Assembly: GCA_965153355.1 (NCBI GenBank)
Contig: OZ231126.1
Location: 20,088,001 to 20,152,000 of the forward strand
Direction: 5' to 3'
DNA length: 64,000 nucleotides
Source: Flaccisagitta enflata
Lineage: Eukaryota > Chaetognatha > Sagittoidea > Aphragmophora
Of this stretch, positions 34,887 through 45,629 are shown one piece after another. The notes beneath the pieces are model-generated. The model was given only the letters and a program-made list of their open reading frames with translations. It was not told the origin of the DNA and ran no database searches. The translations under genes were made by a program, and so were the position numbers. Position 1 is the first letter of the stretch; each line of letters starts with the position of its first letter.

Positions 34887-36126
34887 AATCGGAGGAAAAA
34901 AGAAACACCAGCCGCGCCAACACTACATACCAGGGCCAAAAAAGGCAAAAAACGCGCTCACCACCATTGCTTGCCAAGGCCAACAATTACTCCCATACTA
35001 CCCTTATAGGCAGATGAGAGCACTTATCAACCCCCCCAAGCAACCATGGTAAGCACAAGATAACCAACCAACCTAACCATTGCTACCAAGCCATGACCAG
35101 AGGCGACTCTAGCCTACCCTAGGGCCGGCCAGAATCGACTATAGACACGGCAAAGCAACAATTTTTAGGAAGGGGGGCTAAAAATACACAAAAAAGGCAG
35201 AAAAAAACAAAAACGGAGCCAAAACCGAAAAAGGCCAAAACCACCAACTGTTCCCCCCCCTACTGCCATCCAATGCCAATGGACGATTTCGGCCCACTCT
35301 AAGATAGGCCAAGATCGACCAAGGTCAAAGTAGGGCAGCAATGAGTGGGAATAGAAGGCAGCACAAAAAGGCAGAAAGGCAAAAAAGGGCGCCCCAACAG
35401 TGGCGAGAGAGAAAACAAAGGCCCCCCACACTAACCAAGCATGGCAGGACCCCCTCCCGCTATTGTCCGAGCGGGAAACCCGCGCCAAACCTAAACCAAA
35501 CCAACCGGATTATTAGTGGCGATTCTGATGGCCCAAAACAGCTGTTTGGGTGGCCAGCCAATCAGGTCTCTCAGTCCACATCTACCTAACCAGCGGCCAA
35601 CCAATCAGAGTAAAGTGACCATCCATCTCGCCAGTAATAATCCGCCCGGAGGTTATATAAAGCAAAACGGAACCAGAAAAGCAAACGCGCGAGGCGTAGC
35701 AGCCAAACCAGGCGAGGAAGAAAACGACGAAAAAAGACGAAAAAGGAAAAGGAGAAAAAAAACAGAAAAAGACAAAACGAAAAAGAAGCCGGAACAAAGA
35801 CGAGAAAGGCAACCAAGCAAGCAACCACGGGGAAGAAAACCCAACTCAATTCAAAGGTGAATTGAATCAAGCCCTCTTCCCAAGCAACAACGACGACGAC
35901 AAAAGGCCAAGATGGGGGAAGTATCGACCAAGCAAGCAAGCGACCAAGCGAGCAACCAAGTGACCAAGCTGACCAACCAAGCCAGCCGCCAATCAGGCGA
36001 CCTGGCTCTCAAGTGAGCGGGCGATCAACCTAGCAAGCGAAACGACCAAGCAAGCAGGCCTTCCCCCTACCCATCAACCAAGCAACCAACCGGGCGACCA
36101 AGCGAACGACAACAGGAGGGGGGGGC
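34887..36126 (-). other. 1.24-kb spacer between ORF2 and ORF1 of the Tx1/L1-like LINE
   Basis: No conserved protein. The + strand shows CCAATCAG twice (about 35558 and 35598) followed by TTATATAAAG at about 35653, a promoter-like arrangement, then K/R-rich sequence without a good start. CAAGCGAGCAACCAAGTGACC-type degenerate repeats lie at 35925-36110. Long inter-ORF spacers are unusual for LINEs, so part of it may be an insertion. Confidence 0.5.
35558..35662 (+). promoter_or_regulatory. Promoter-like cluster: two CCAAT boxes and a TATA box
   Basis: CCAATCAGG and CCAATCAGAG are 40 bases apart; TTATATAAAG follows 50 bases later, all on the + strand and antisense to the LINE. No convincing downstream coding start. 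Confidence 0.3.
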
Positions 36127-38703
36127 CTAAAGTCCTCCCTTTCCTCCCTTTTGCCCACCTCTGGACTGTGCCCTGCTCTGGCGCTGCTGCTGTTGGCCTG
36201 GCTGTTTTAGCAAAGCAACTAATTCACGCTGGCTAATGCTCGGCACCTCTTTAGCGTCCCTACTGACACTCAAATTCCTCTTCGCGTTACCATTCATCTC
36301 ACCATCGGAGTCAAGAGTTTCATCGCCTCTCGCTCTCTTCAAAGAGGCACTGCGGTGCCTCGCGTCCTTGTTTTGGAGTCGAGGGATGGCCATTTTTGGA
36401 GCCGTCGATCCGGAGTAGGCCGACATGGCTGCGCTGCCAAGGGCCTGCAGTCTCGCCGAGAGATGCTGGAAGGAAGGTTGGGGGGCTGCTGCTGCTGCGC
36501 CCAGCAACTCGGAGGGTGCTGCTGCTGCTGCAGCCGCCGCCGCGACTGGTGCTGGTGTCACGATGACCGCGACATGGCCGGATGAGAGCGACGGTGAGGC
36601 GCCAAGAGCGCCGTCCGCGATGCTGTGGTTGATGCTGATGCTGTTGTTGTTGCTGTTGAGGCTGGAGACGCACGAAATCATCTCCGGTGTCAGGGCGAAT
36701 GAGCCACTTTCGACGGAAGATGGGGGATCGCCGCCTCCTTCCTTTCCGTGTGGGGGGGTCGAAGTCGACGTCGCCACAAAGCTCTGGGAGAGGTTGAGGA
36801 GAGCCGCCTCTGCCATGGCCACACTTTTTGCCACTGCCGCCTCCTCCACTTCAGCTCTAATCGCTGCCGCCAATTCCTCCTCCTCCTTCTCAGAAGCCGT
36901 CAGCTTCTCCAAGGTGGCTGCTGCTCTTGCTGCCTCGTCCTCCTCCTCCTCCACCTGGCTGCCCCAACTGACGTTGCCTTGGAGTGTGTCGTCGCCTTCT
37001 TCAACTGGGACCACCACCTCCGTTGCTTCCGCCACTCTCTTCTTCTTCTTCTTCCTCCTCCTCTGTTCCTTTGGAGCCTGTGAGGATTCAACTATATCCT
37101 CCTCCTCCTCCTCCTCCACGTCCCCTCCTCCTTCTGCAAGACTGGAGAGGGCATCCTGCGTCGATGGCGCTGCTGATGCTGCTGTTGATGAACACGGGGC
37201 TGCCGCTAATGGAGACGATGATTGGCCGGCCACTGGTGGTTGCTGCACTGCTGCTGCTGTCGAAGTCGTTGGTGATGGCGCCGGTGCAAGTAGCGGTGGC
37301 GCTGTTGCTGCTGCAGATGATGATGATGAAGTTGGAGGGAGTGTTGCTGCTGCTGTTGACGAAGTTAATGTAGCAGATGTGGAAGATGCCGAGGCCGTTA
37401 CCACTGCTGCATATGATGGCAACGTCGCCATCGGCGTCGTCGCCACATCTCCCGATGGCGAAGCATAAGGCGGGCATGCAAACTCCTCATGCAATCGGGT
37501 GCATCGCATGCATCCGACCTTGTGATGGCGGTCCGAGCACCCGTCGTACGGATTATCGGCCACCTGGAAAGAAACTATCGCGTCCTTCCCCATCTTATCA
37601 TTAACATCAGTTCTCACCTTCCCCATCACTTTTCGGGTTCCACTGGCGGAGTAGTGGACCCCATCCCTGTCGAGATCATCAAGAGCGAAGACGAGCGTTT
37701 CGAGGTTGATGAAGGTGCAGCCTATCTTTGATGCCGCTCGCTTCGCCTCCGCACGGGTGAAGCGACGGTAGTCGTACTCCGGGCCGTGGCAGATTTCGCC
37801 GACAAATGGGTCCACAATGAAGATGGAGCGATCGCCGTTGTTAAGGGGTGACAGCACCTTACAGAGCTCCTCGAATTGGTGCTCCACCATCTCCTTTGCG
37901 TCGTCAAAATCACGGCCGTTGTTATTACGGCCCACGGACACGATTACAATTTCGCCATGAGGAAGGATGGATGAGTCATTGTTTATGTGGTTCGCCACAT
38001 GCCCAATTTTGGCGCCGGGGATGGCGTCGACACGCATCGAAGCGTCATCCTTCAGCATTCTCATGATGCTATCGCCGAAGAAGAGGATCCTGGGCGGGGT
38101 TGCTGTTGCCGATGCCACCGCCCCATTCCTCCGTCTGCGACTGCCGCCTCCTCCGTTGCTACGCTGCTGCCAACGTGGGCACTGCCCATCCTTGTGCGTG
38201 TCGTCGCACTGCCTGCAATCGAAGGGTTGCTGCCTATACACAATCTTATAGGTGTACTCCACCCCTTCATCCGACGTCCACTTGTTGAAGCGAGGAAGGT
38301 GGCGACTTCCAATCTCCACCAATGCCTCCCTTACACCATTGTAGATGCCAGTCGCCTCCTCATGCTCCTTGCTGACCGTTGGTTGCACGATGACGCATCC
38401 ATAATCTCGCATAAAGGCGTCGAAGTATTCGTCCCCTACCATCACCATTTCTCCTTCATACGTTTGAAAAAACTTCACCCATGTAGCAGGCTTGTTCGAC
38501 TTTCTCCTCCTCATCGGGATCGTCGTCTTCGTCCTTCCTTTCTCCACCTTCAGCTCAAACTTCTCCAACACCGCCGCCGCTTCCTTCGTCCTCGCTGAGA
38601 CGTTAAAAACGCCGCGTTTCCTGAAGGCGTCGGTGATAACGACGTTGTTGAGGATCGTCGATCCATGCTGATCTTTGATCTGCTCCCTGAACGCCTTCGC
38701 CAC
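36127..38703 (-). CDS. Tx1/L1-like LINE ORF1 protein with zinc knuckle and SGNH-hydrolase domain
   Basis: An intact 858-codon frame starting ATGGCGAAGGCGTTC (minus). Residues 1-160 are a basic, probably RNA-binding domain. A CX2CX3HX4C knuckle is at 163-175 (CRQCDDTHKDGQC). An SGNH/GDSL-type hydrolase spans ~205-360: ILFFGDSIM (catalytic serine), SVGRNNNG (oxyanion block) and DGVHYS (Asp/His pair). A second Cys/His cluster (CSDRHHKVGCMRC) is at ~386-400. The rest is Ala/Ser/Thr-rich, low-complexity, with an acidic patch and a basic C terminus (SRGGQKGGKGG). Esterase domains are known in ORF1 of CR1- and L2-type LINEs; here it accompanies an L1/Tx1-type ORF2. Intact, unlike its ORF2. Confidence 0.85.
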   Translation of the reverse strand: MAKAFREQIKDQHGSTILNNVVITDAFRKRGVFNVSARTKEAAAVLEKFELKVEKGRTKTTIPMRRRKSNKPATWVKFFQTYEGEMVMVGDEYFDAFMRDYGCVIVQPTVSKEHEEATGIYNGVREALVEIGSRHLPRFNKWTSDEGVEYTYKIVYRQQPFDCRQCDDTHKDGQCPRWQQRSNGGGGSRRRRNGAVASATATPPRILFFGDSIMRMLKDDASMRVDAIPGAKIGHVANHINNDSSILPHGEIVIVSVGRNNNGRDFDDAKEMVEHQFEELCKVLSPLNNGDRSIFIVDPFVGEICHGPEYDYRRFTRAEAKRAASKIGCTFINLETLVFALDDLDRDGVHYSASGTRKVMGKVRTDVNDKMGKDAIVSFQVADNPYDGCSDRHHKVGCMRCTRLHEEFACPPYASPSGDVATTPMATLPSYAAVVTASASSTSATLTSSTAAATLPPTSSSSSAAATAPPLLAPAPSPTTSTAAAVQQPPVAGQSSSPLAAAPCSSTAASAAPSTQDALSSLAEGGGDVEEEEEEDIVESSQAPKEQRRRKKKKKRVAEATEVVVPVEEGDDTLQGNVSWGSQVEEEEDEAARAAATLEKLTASEKEEEELAAAIRAEVEEAAVAKSVAMAEAALLNLSQSFVATSTSTPPHGKEGGGDPPSSVESGSFALTPEMISCVSSLNSNNNSISINHSIADGALGASPSLSSGHVAVIVTPAPVAAAAAAAAAPSELLGAAAAAPQPSFQHLSARLQALGSAAMSAYSGSTAPKMAIPRLQNKDARHRSASLKRARGDETLDSDGEMNGNAKRNLSVSRDAKEVPSISQRELVALLKQPGQQQQRQSRAQSRGGQKGGKGGL

Positions 38704-39190
38704 CCACGCCTAACCACTGACGATCCAGGTCTTACAAACTAGATACGATCTACTGCACGATCAAAGTGATTCTCGTCTCCAATAGATACGAGAAGAGATA
38801 GCTATAAATTGATTATTAGATATAACTAGATATCGATTTCCGGTACGATTCATTATTTTTTTCATAGTTACATATTATCAATAAATGTTTACCATTTCCT
38901 AAATAAGGTGTTGTGTGTGTGTGTGTTTGTGTGTGTGCGCTTTTGTGCGTGTGTGTGTGTGTGTTCCTTTTAGAAGTGCTCTTAGGTCGCTTATCATAGT
39001 AAATCCATATTGAACATACAGTAGAGTCGCTTTTCTTGTATTTGTTATCAATTTGGAGAAATCTATTTTTGAAATCGTTTTTATACCAATGGAAAACGAT
39101 CTTAGATAAAAATTGGAAAAATTTCGAATTTGAGACAGGATACTTTACATTTGTAACTGTTTAAAAGAAAACCAGTCGGTATGAAACTGT
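38704..39190. other. Presumed LINE 5' UTR side, with (GT)n at 38910-38965
   Basis: No ORF. ATAGATACGAGAAGAGATAGC-type AT-rich sequence; the true LINE 5' end was not found. Confidence 0.45.
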
Positions 39191-39381
39191 TTTTTAGTCG
39201 CGTGCTACGCAACTTTACACCCCGCTTTGTTGGTCCGTGGGTCCGTCGGTTCGTCCGTCCGTCACACTTTACTTTTTCGGCGTTTCTGGGGTTTTTGACT
39301 ATACCGCTCCTGCCCAAATGCTCCACTGACCTCAAATATGGCGGCACGCGACTGGGGTACCCGTGTATCCGGCCTTGTTTT
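39191..39381 (-). mobile_element. HINE-1 copy, complete
   Basis: TTTTTAGTCGCGTGCTACGC at the left; GTCCGTCC repeats; TTTACTTTTTCGGCGTTTCT; TGCCCAAATGCTCC; and the right end GGCACGCGACTGGGGTACCC with GTGTATCCGGCCTTG. This is the best single reference copy in the window. Confidence 0.88.
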
Positions 39382-39552
39382 AATTTCAGACATGAATAAT
39401 TCGTCCATGGCATGAATGAATATCGAGTGAAAGACATTGCAAACGTAAGAAAGCATGAGCATGAGCCAGTCATTCAACCTCTTTTGTCTGCTCTTTTACT
39501 GTTACCAATTTTGGGTGATTGCCCACCCAAATCTGACTGAAAGAATCGAACC

Positions 39553-39830
<278 letters not shown>

Positions 39831-40400
39831 CTGTCTCGGTGTTGCACACCGGATATCGGTTCACGATGCAGGAAGGGGTCTCGGTCAGTCTGTCCGATGC
39901 GGGTCGATTTTTGCGGAGGTTACCCACGCCACGTCGATTCCGAGTTGCGAGGGCACGCCAGAACGTCCCGAGAAGTCGAGGGTGAAGAGGCGTTGAGACG
40001 CCGGCGTCGTGGACGTCGTCGTCGTCATTCTCGTCTTTGCCTTTGCTCCTATAAAAACAATGCACAGTCCACAAAACAAACAATACGCACAGTCCAATAT
40101 ATGGGGATCCTCAACAGTATCTCAATTCAACGTCGCTGTCGTCGTCAGTGGCGCCGAAAATGACGCCGCCGAGCCGGAAGTGTCGCCGCTGAACCGGAAG
40201 TGGCGCCGGAAGCGCAAAGAGCGTCGAAAATCGCCAAAATTCGATACGGGTATCAAATGAAAGCTCGCGCGTTGGTCAAAGCCAAAATTTGAGCCAAAAT
40301 TTGGACAGAATTTGGGCCAGGCGCGCGGGATTGAATAGCAGAATTCTTTCTCGATCATGCTGAGGTTTTTTTCCTCGCATTTTTCCCTGTGTTCTTTTTC
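39831..40400. other. GC-richer noncoding block, unrecognised
   Basis: GTCGTCGTCGTC and GCCGGAAGTGTCGCCG-like repeats (40010-40220) give arginine-rich frames on both strands. No domain recognised. Confidence 0.4.
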
Positions 40401-40403
40401 GGG

Positions 40404-40408
<5 letters not shown>

Positions 40409-40487
<79 letters not shown>

Positions 40488-40566
40488 CAGACAGACAGAC
40501 AAAATTACAGGAAGATTGATTGAAAGACAGACAGACAGACAGACAGATAGTTAGACAAAAAGATAG

Positions 40567-40597
<31 letters not shown>

Positions 40598-40622
40598 AAT
40601 AGATAGATAGACAGACAGATAA
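40409..40622. repeat. (GA)n, (GACA)n and (GATA)n microsatellites
   Basis: (GA)n 40410-40481, GACAGACA 40482-40540, GATAGATA 40560-40612. Confidence 0.97.
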
Positions 40623-41028
40623 GATTAAATAGATCGAAAGAGAAAGAAAAGCTAGTTAAACAGAAGCAGGTCGATTGACCTCCAATCCAAGGGACAAAAA
40701 AGTGAGGGAGCAAAGTGATTGAGTGGGTAAAAGTCGCGCTTCGATGAATGGAGCTACAGAGAAAGAGAGAGAATATGAATTGCCGCGGTGAAGAAAAAAC
40801 AAGCACCCAATACATTTTTAGCGAGTTATGATCAAGATTGACTTCAGAATGCTATTGATAAACTTATCATATCGATTCATTTACCAAACATGACTTGAAA
40901 CGTAAGGATATCATCTTTCTTTGAATCTCAAAGCCTGCTTGATAACTAGATTGAATAATAACTGATTTAAACCAAAATGTTGCGTACACTATAATGTTAC
41001 TCGACTACTGATTTCAAAACACCATTTT

Positions 41029-41310
41029 ATGATGCCCGAACTTGTCTTATGCTTCCATTTTTTTTTTCGAAAAAAACTAACCTTTTCGTGGGAAAAAATC
41101 AGCAATCTTTCACACAGCACCGATCCCATCCATGCCATGAATGGACTCAAGCGTGACTTTCCATTCATCAACCACATATTTCGAAAATACTGTGTGATAC
41201 CAGCGACTCAAAATGCGGATGAACGACTCTTCTCTATGGTTGCGCGAAATACTGGTTCTCCGTTCCGTAGTTACAAGATTTCAACCATTGAACCAATGCT
41301 TAGATCCTTA
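41029..41310 (+). pseudogene. hAT transposase C-terminal dimerisation-domain fragment
   Basis: The frame reads INHIFRKYCVIPATQNADER then LFSMVARNTGSPFRSYKI. The hAT dimerisation domain has a hallmark Y-x-x-IPAT....SERxFS...; here IPATQNADERLFS occupies that place. Upstream residues (DPIHAMNGLKRDFPF) could be the preceding helix. No BED finger or DDE core was recognised nearby. The fragment is about 540 bases from the right TIR of insert 1 and on the same element, as expected for a transposase 3' end. An AATAAA at about 41343 could be its polyadenylation signal. Confidence 0.6.
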
Positions 41311-41861
41311 CCGTCCCTTTCTACTCGTCCTTGTTGCTTGTACAATAAATGTCTTTCATTTCATTTCATTTCAACCATTGAAAAAAGTCGTTGTGGCCAA
41401 TCATGGTTTCCGCTTCCATTTCGATGGTGCAAATACGTCAAGCAGCACTGATGAGCTTGACAGCTTTTGATGTTCTGCCTTGTTTAACTGAGTTCTCCTA
41501 CTAAGCATGGTAACAACCTTACACAACTCGTCACTACTACCACATGAAAATAATAAAATTTGATTTGAATTTGTTTTACTGTATGTTTACTAACTATCTT
41601 TAAAAAGCTTTAAATAGTCATTGAAAAGAACTTTAAATGACATTAAGTAGCTTTAGATAGCTTTACGGAGCTTTGTATACGTTTATATAGCTGTTTATAG
41701 CTTTATGTAGCTTTGTATAGCTTTAAAACGACCGTTTTCTAGGAAACGAAGACGTTATAAGCAATAATCGTAACGGGTGTGTCTTTAATGCTATTGGGGA
41801 CTATCGAAACTTGACAAATAACGGGTGTTCCAAATTTCCCACGCAATGCGTTGTTGATGAC

Positions 41862-42362
41862 ATCCATAAGGTGGTCATGGATGCCCTGATAAGAATTTTC
41901 GCGGACGATACAAAAGTCGCACTCAAAGTGGAAAACGATGATGATAGAAAAAAGATGCAGAAAATCATCGATAATCTGGTGGAATGGGCGAAGAAATGGG
42001 TGATGGAATTTAATGTGGCAAAGTGCAAAATCCTCCACATTGGTCGTAAAAACCCTAATTACGAGTACTTTATGGATGGAGAAAAAATAAAGGAAGATGA
42101 CGAGGAAAAAGATCTGGGCGTGTAGGTTGACACTTCGATGAAGCCAAACAAACAATGTGCAGCTGCAGCAAAGGCCGCAAATTTTGCATTGGGCCAAATG
42201 CAAAGGGCCTTCCATTACCGAACAAAAAGTACTCTCGTCCCAATTTACAAGACTTTCATCAGGCCCAAGCTTGAATTCGGAGTAGCGGCGTGGAATCCAT
42301 GGCTGGAGACGGATAGAAAGGCCCTCGAAAAAGTGCAAGAGAGGATGATTAGACTTCTATCG
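41862..42362 (+). pseudogene. CR1-like LINE ORF2, middle part: RT motif C to thumb
   Basis: It continues the frame broken at 27507: IHKVVMDALIRIFADDTKVA carries the catalytic ADD box, then WAKKWVMEFNVAKCKILHIG, KDLGV, VDTSMKPNKQCAAAAKAANF and LEFGVAAWNPWLETDRKALE, all standard for CR1-group RTs. TAG at 42123-42125 replaces one residue after KDLGV. The last LINE codon is TCG at 42360-42362; the frame resumes at 52436. Confidence 0.93.
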
Positions 42363-42849
42363 CACCATGATGTCACCTTGGGGGGGTGAGGCCGAATGAA
42401 TCACCACAGACAGCTTTAATGATGTTGAAACGTAATCCGTTGTCAATTTTTTGATGCGGCTGCTAATATGGCGAAAATCGAATTCTGTTGTTTATAGCTT
42501 TGTCGCTAACTTGTAAAAAATTTTAAGTCGAGAGTTTTTGTAATTCTCAGTAATGTGCTAATTCTAAAGATCTGATTCTAACGCTCAATTCAAGATTCGG
42601 ATTCGGCTTCCATATGAACACGTTTCACAACTAAATACTACTGGGGACTAAAAAGCACTGTAGATGAATGGACAAGGAACAATTTTTTTTTTTTTTTTCA
42701 AAACATAAAAGCCTGAAATTGTGATTGACTCTTCGGTGTTGCTACTATAAGCACCGATCTTCCGCTCAATCAAACCAAAGGGGAAGAAGCCATCTTGGCC
42801 AGAATCGCCAGAATTGTATTTGCTCGTATCGCGAATTTGAGTAAAATAA

Positions 42850-43305
42850 TTTTTTGTGTTGCGATATCATCTTTGGCAAAATCAAAAATCCAGACTGAGC
42901 GATGGTTGCGTTATTGCCACCGCCGCCCCCGCCGCCTCCGGCCACTCCCGCCGTCGAACTAGTTGAGCCGCCAAAAACGCCACCGCTGCCGCCAGAGTTG
43001 GTCACTGAAGCCGCTTTAACCCACGCGCCAATCGTTGGCGCCCGACGCTTCTTCTTTTGTCTTTTCAAATACACGTTATCGGTGGAGCCAACGGCGATAA
43101 TTCCGGATTTCGACGCCGCCGCCGCCGTTCACGCGATTCCATCGCCACTTCCACCTCCCGCTCCTCCACCGCCGACGTGATGACGCCGCCGCGAAGATCC
43201 AGCGCTTTTGTCGGAATCGGAAGCGCCGGTCGTGACTCCGCCGCCGCCGCCATTACCGGTGGCGTTTTTCTTCTTCTCCGTCTCCGATTGTCTTTGTTCG
43301 GCGTT
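42850..43305 (-). CDS. Gly/Ala-rich coding-like stretch, unrecognised
   Basis: Read on the minus strand, one frame gives TEKKKNATGNGGGGGVTTGA, SSRRRHHVGGGG, a TGA near 43135, and then VYLKRQKKKRRAPTIGAWVK and GNNATIAQSGFLILPKM. Base composition is much more GC-rich than the flanks and codons favour GC ends. It may be a captured exon inside insert 2, with GC|GTGAAC near the stop as a weak donor. No domain recognised; other frames are also open, so a GC-rich low-complexity tract is an alternative. Confidence 0.3.
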
Positions 43306-43307
43306 TA

Positions 43308-44016
43308 TTTTTAGTCGCGTGTTACGCGACTCTACACCCCGCTATATCGGTCTGTCGGTCGGTTGGTCCCCTTTTTACTTTTTCGGCGTTTTGCAGCGGC
43401 CCCAAGGCCGATGTCCTGTAGAACACAGGGGGGAATTTCCATACGTCCGTCCGTCCGTCCGTCCGTCCCCCCCCCCCGCCGTTGGCCATCAACACCTCAA
43501 ATTTGCCCTCCAAGCCCTCAATTTAGCCTTTGAGGCCTCAAATCAGCCTTCCAGGCTTCAAACCAGCTCCCCCCGCCTCAAATTTGACCTCCAGACTTCA
43601 GATCTACCCTCCAGACCTTCAATTAGCCCTCCAAGCATCAAATTAGCCCTCCATGGCTCAAATTTGCCCTCCAAACCTCAAATCTGCTCTTTAAGCCTTA
43701 ATTCTGCCCTCCAACCTTCAAATATGCCTTCAGTCGCCTAAATCAGTTATCTAAGACCTAAAATATACCCCCTCAGGACGTATGGAAATTCCCCCCTGTG
43801 TTCTACAGGACATCGGCCCTTTGGGGCCGCTGCCCTGCTCTCACTCCACTACTTCACTGAATTACCCCCAGCAGGGCATCGGGTACCGCTGACCATGTGC
43901 GATCCTTGGATGACTAGTTGAGCATACGGCTTCTGCCCAGATGCCCTAGTGACCTTCTCCAGTATTGCTCCTGCCCACCCGCACGCGACTAGGGTAGCCG
44001 TGTATCCGGCCTTGTT
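43308..44016 (-). mobile_element. HINE-1 copy split by a foldback element
   Basis: The left half is TTTTTAGTCGCGTGTTACGC through TTTTTCGGCGTTTT (43308-43394). The right half is GCTTCTGCCCAGATGCCC through GCACGCGACTAGGGTAGCCG and ATCCGGCCTTGTTTTT (43925-44016). The two halves join as one copy when 43395-43920 is removed. Confidence 0.82.
43395..43920 (+). mobile_element. Foldback family FB-A, complete copy
   Basis: GCAGCGGCCCCAAGGCCGAT, GTCCTGTAGAACACAGGGGG and GAATTTCCATACGTCC recur as the reverse complement at 43773-43835, giving ~55-bp inverted repeats. The interior is (CCGT)n, poly-C and about 13 copies of a 20-base unit like CCTCAAATTTGCCCTCCAAG. A unique tail (CAGGGCATCGGGTACCGCTG, GACCATGTGCGATCCTTGG) follows the right arm. 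Confidence 0.82.
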
Positions 44017-44019
44017 TTT

Positions 44020-44169
44020 GTAATCGTCAAAATGTCTTCTTCGTCTTCTTCCACGTCGTAGCGCCTTAGACGACCAAAGCCAAAGGAGATTCCTCTGTTG
44101 CCTTCGATTGCATCATCAATGCGCATCCAATTGAAGTAGTGAGATGTAAATCTGTCTGCCTGATGTTTC

Positions 44170-44170
<1 letters not shown>
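44020..44170 (-). CDS. Unrecognised exon-like frame with SFGFGR motif
   Basis: Downstream (minus direction) of a (CAA)n tract the frame reads HYFNWMRIDDAIEGNRG, then ISFGFGRLRRYDVEEDEED, then runs into the HINE-1. SFGF-G-R followed by a basic LRR resembles an amidated-peptide cleavage site. No signal peptide or splice partner was found, so this is only a suggestion. Confidence 0.22.
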
Positions 44171-44218
<48 letters not shown>

Positions 44219-44800
44219 GGTTCCGCATAAACGTAAAGCTTCATCGATCGGACAAATATCAACTCTCATCCAAAGAAAAACATCGACATCTGATCATCGC
44301 CAATCCATCGACCACCAATCTCCGCAGCGCGCGTCTCACCGTAGAAGCGGCGCCATCTTTCGCTTTTATCATTAAGCTGCCCGTCGTCTCACTGGTACAT
44401 TGGGTGAAGCTTTAACGCTCCCTTTTCATTCTTCTGATACTCCTAGTTTAGAAGTCACGTGGTACAAAAATTGTGTCGCAATCAAAAGACGACAATGACG
44501 AAGTAATCAAAATTACTCGTGATTACAATTTAATACTCCAAGATGTGTCAGAGGCACAGAAGGGCGTTCATCAATGCGTCACTACAAATTGCGCTTCCGT
44601 CCACATGCTCTTTAAAAACTCCTTGCAGTTGCAGATCCTTCATTAGTCCATTTTGTCTCGGAACCACTTTGCTGTGTTTAATCTAGTTGTTGTTGTTGTT
44701 GCTATTGTTGTTAATGTTGTTGTTGTTGTTGTTGTTGTTGTTTTTGTTGCTGTTGTAGAAGTTGTTGTTGTTGTCATTGTTGTTGTTGCTTTGATTAATG
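44168..44800. repeat. (GTT)n microsatellites
   Basis: (GTT)n at 44168-44219 and 44688-44790, with a non-repeat stretch between. PolyQ/polyN/polyL frames are artefacts. Confidence 0.95.
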
Positions 44801-44947
44801 AAAAATATGGTTGCCCCTCTGGGTAAAATCAATTGGTTGCTGTCACCGCGGAGAGTTGATTGGACTAAATAGAAATAAGGAAACCGAACTTAGCTTAAAA
44901 ACCAAAACATAATTTGAAACTCATCATCATCACTGCCTTAACCTTAA

Positions 44948-45100
44948 GCAGCACTTGTTTCCTCATCTTCACTCTCAAATTCTTCAAAATTTGGCTCTGA
45001 ATCACAATCAAATTCACTTTCACTACAGCTATTGCACTCGCTATCATATTCTTCATCTTCACTGTCGGAACCAAAAGCATTATCGGTTTTGGCTGAATCG
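44948..45100 (-). CDS. Acidic C-terminal tail fragment, unrecognised
   Basis: A minus-strand frame after an acceptor-like TTACTCGATTCAG reads TDNAFGSDSEDEEYDSEC, SESEFDCDSEPNFEE and ESEDEETSAA, ending in TAA. About 45 residues, half of them D/E/S. It could be the acidic end of a transposase or nuclear protein carried by insert 2; no partner exon found. Confidence 0.3.
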
Positions 45101-45629
45101 AGTAAGTAAGCACTTCGGGTAAATGGAGATATTTAGATTCGCATTGACTACGTATAAGAGAAGAACTACACTCTTTATTTTATATAAGGACCAGTAAATT
45201 TTTTCTGAGGCTGGGATGTCCTTAGATTTTAGTAAATTTCAGGCTGAAATGTCCTTAATATTTTGTTATGATTTTCTTATGATTATTTTCTATGTATTGA
45301 AATAATTGATGTTAAGTATCATGAAACACAAGTTAGATATGACAATAATTGCTTTGTAGTTGTTCTTTATAGAACATTATATCATTTAGCAAAGATGAAT
45401 GCTATCATTTCTTTTAAAATTAATTATTTTCTTTAAGAAGCTGCGTAAAGACAATCTAGATTTTGAATCAAAAAAATTTTTTAAACAAATCTGAGGCTGG
45501 GCTTTGTCCTTAAAATGTCCTTAATTTTTGACAAAATTTCAGCCTCGATGTCCTTATAAGCTTTGTCCTTACTCAAAATAAAGAGTGTAAATATATCTTC
45601 AATGTTAGCATTGCGAGAACACCCTCTGG

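Noticed and set aside
36425-37468. 347-codon plus-strand frame rich in Ala/Ser
   Set aside because: Shadow of the low-complexity part of the minus-strand LINE ORF1.
39885-40260. Arginine-rich frames near 40.0-40.2 kb
   Set aside because: GTC/GCC repeats are open on both strands; no domain or splice site supports a gene.
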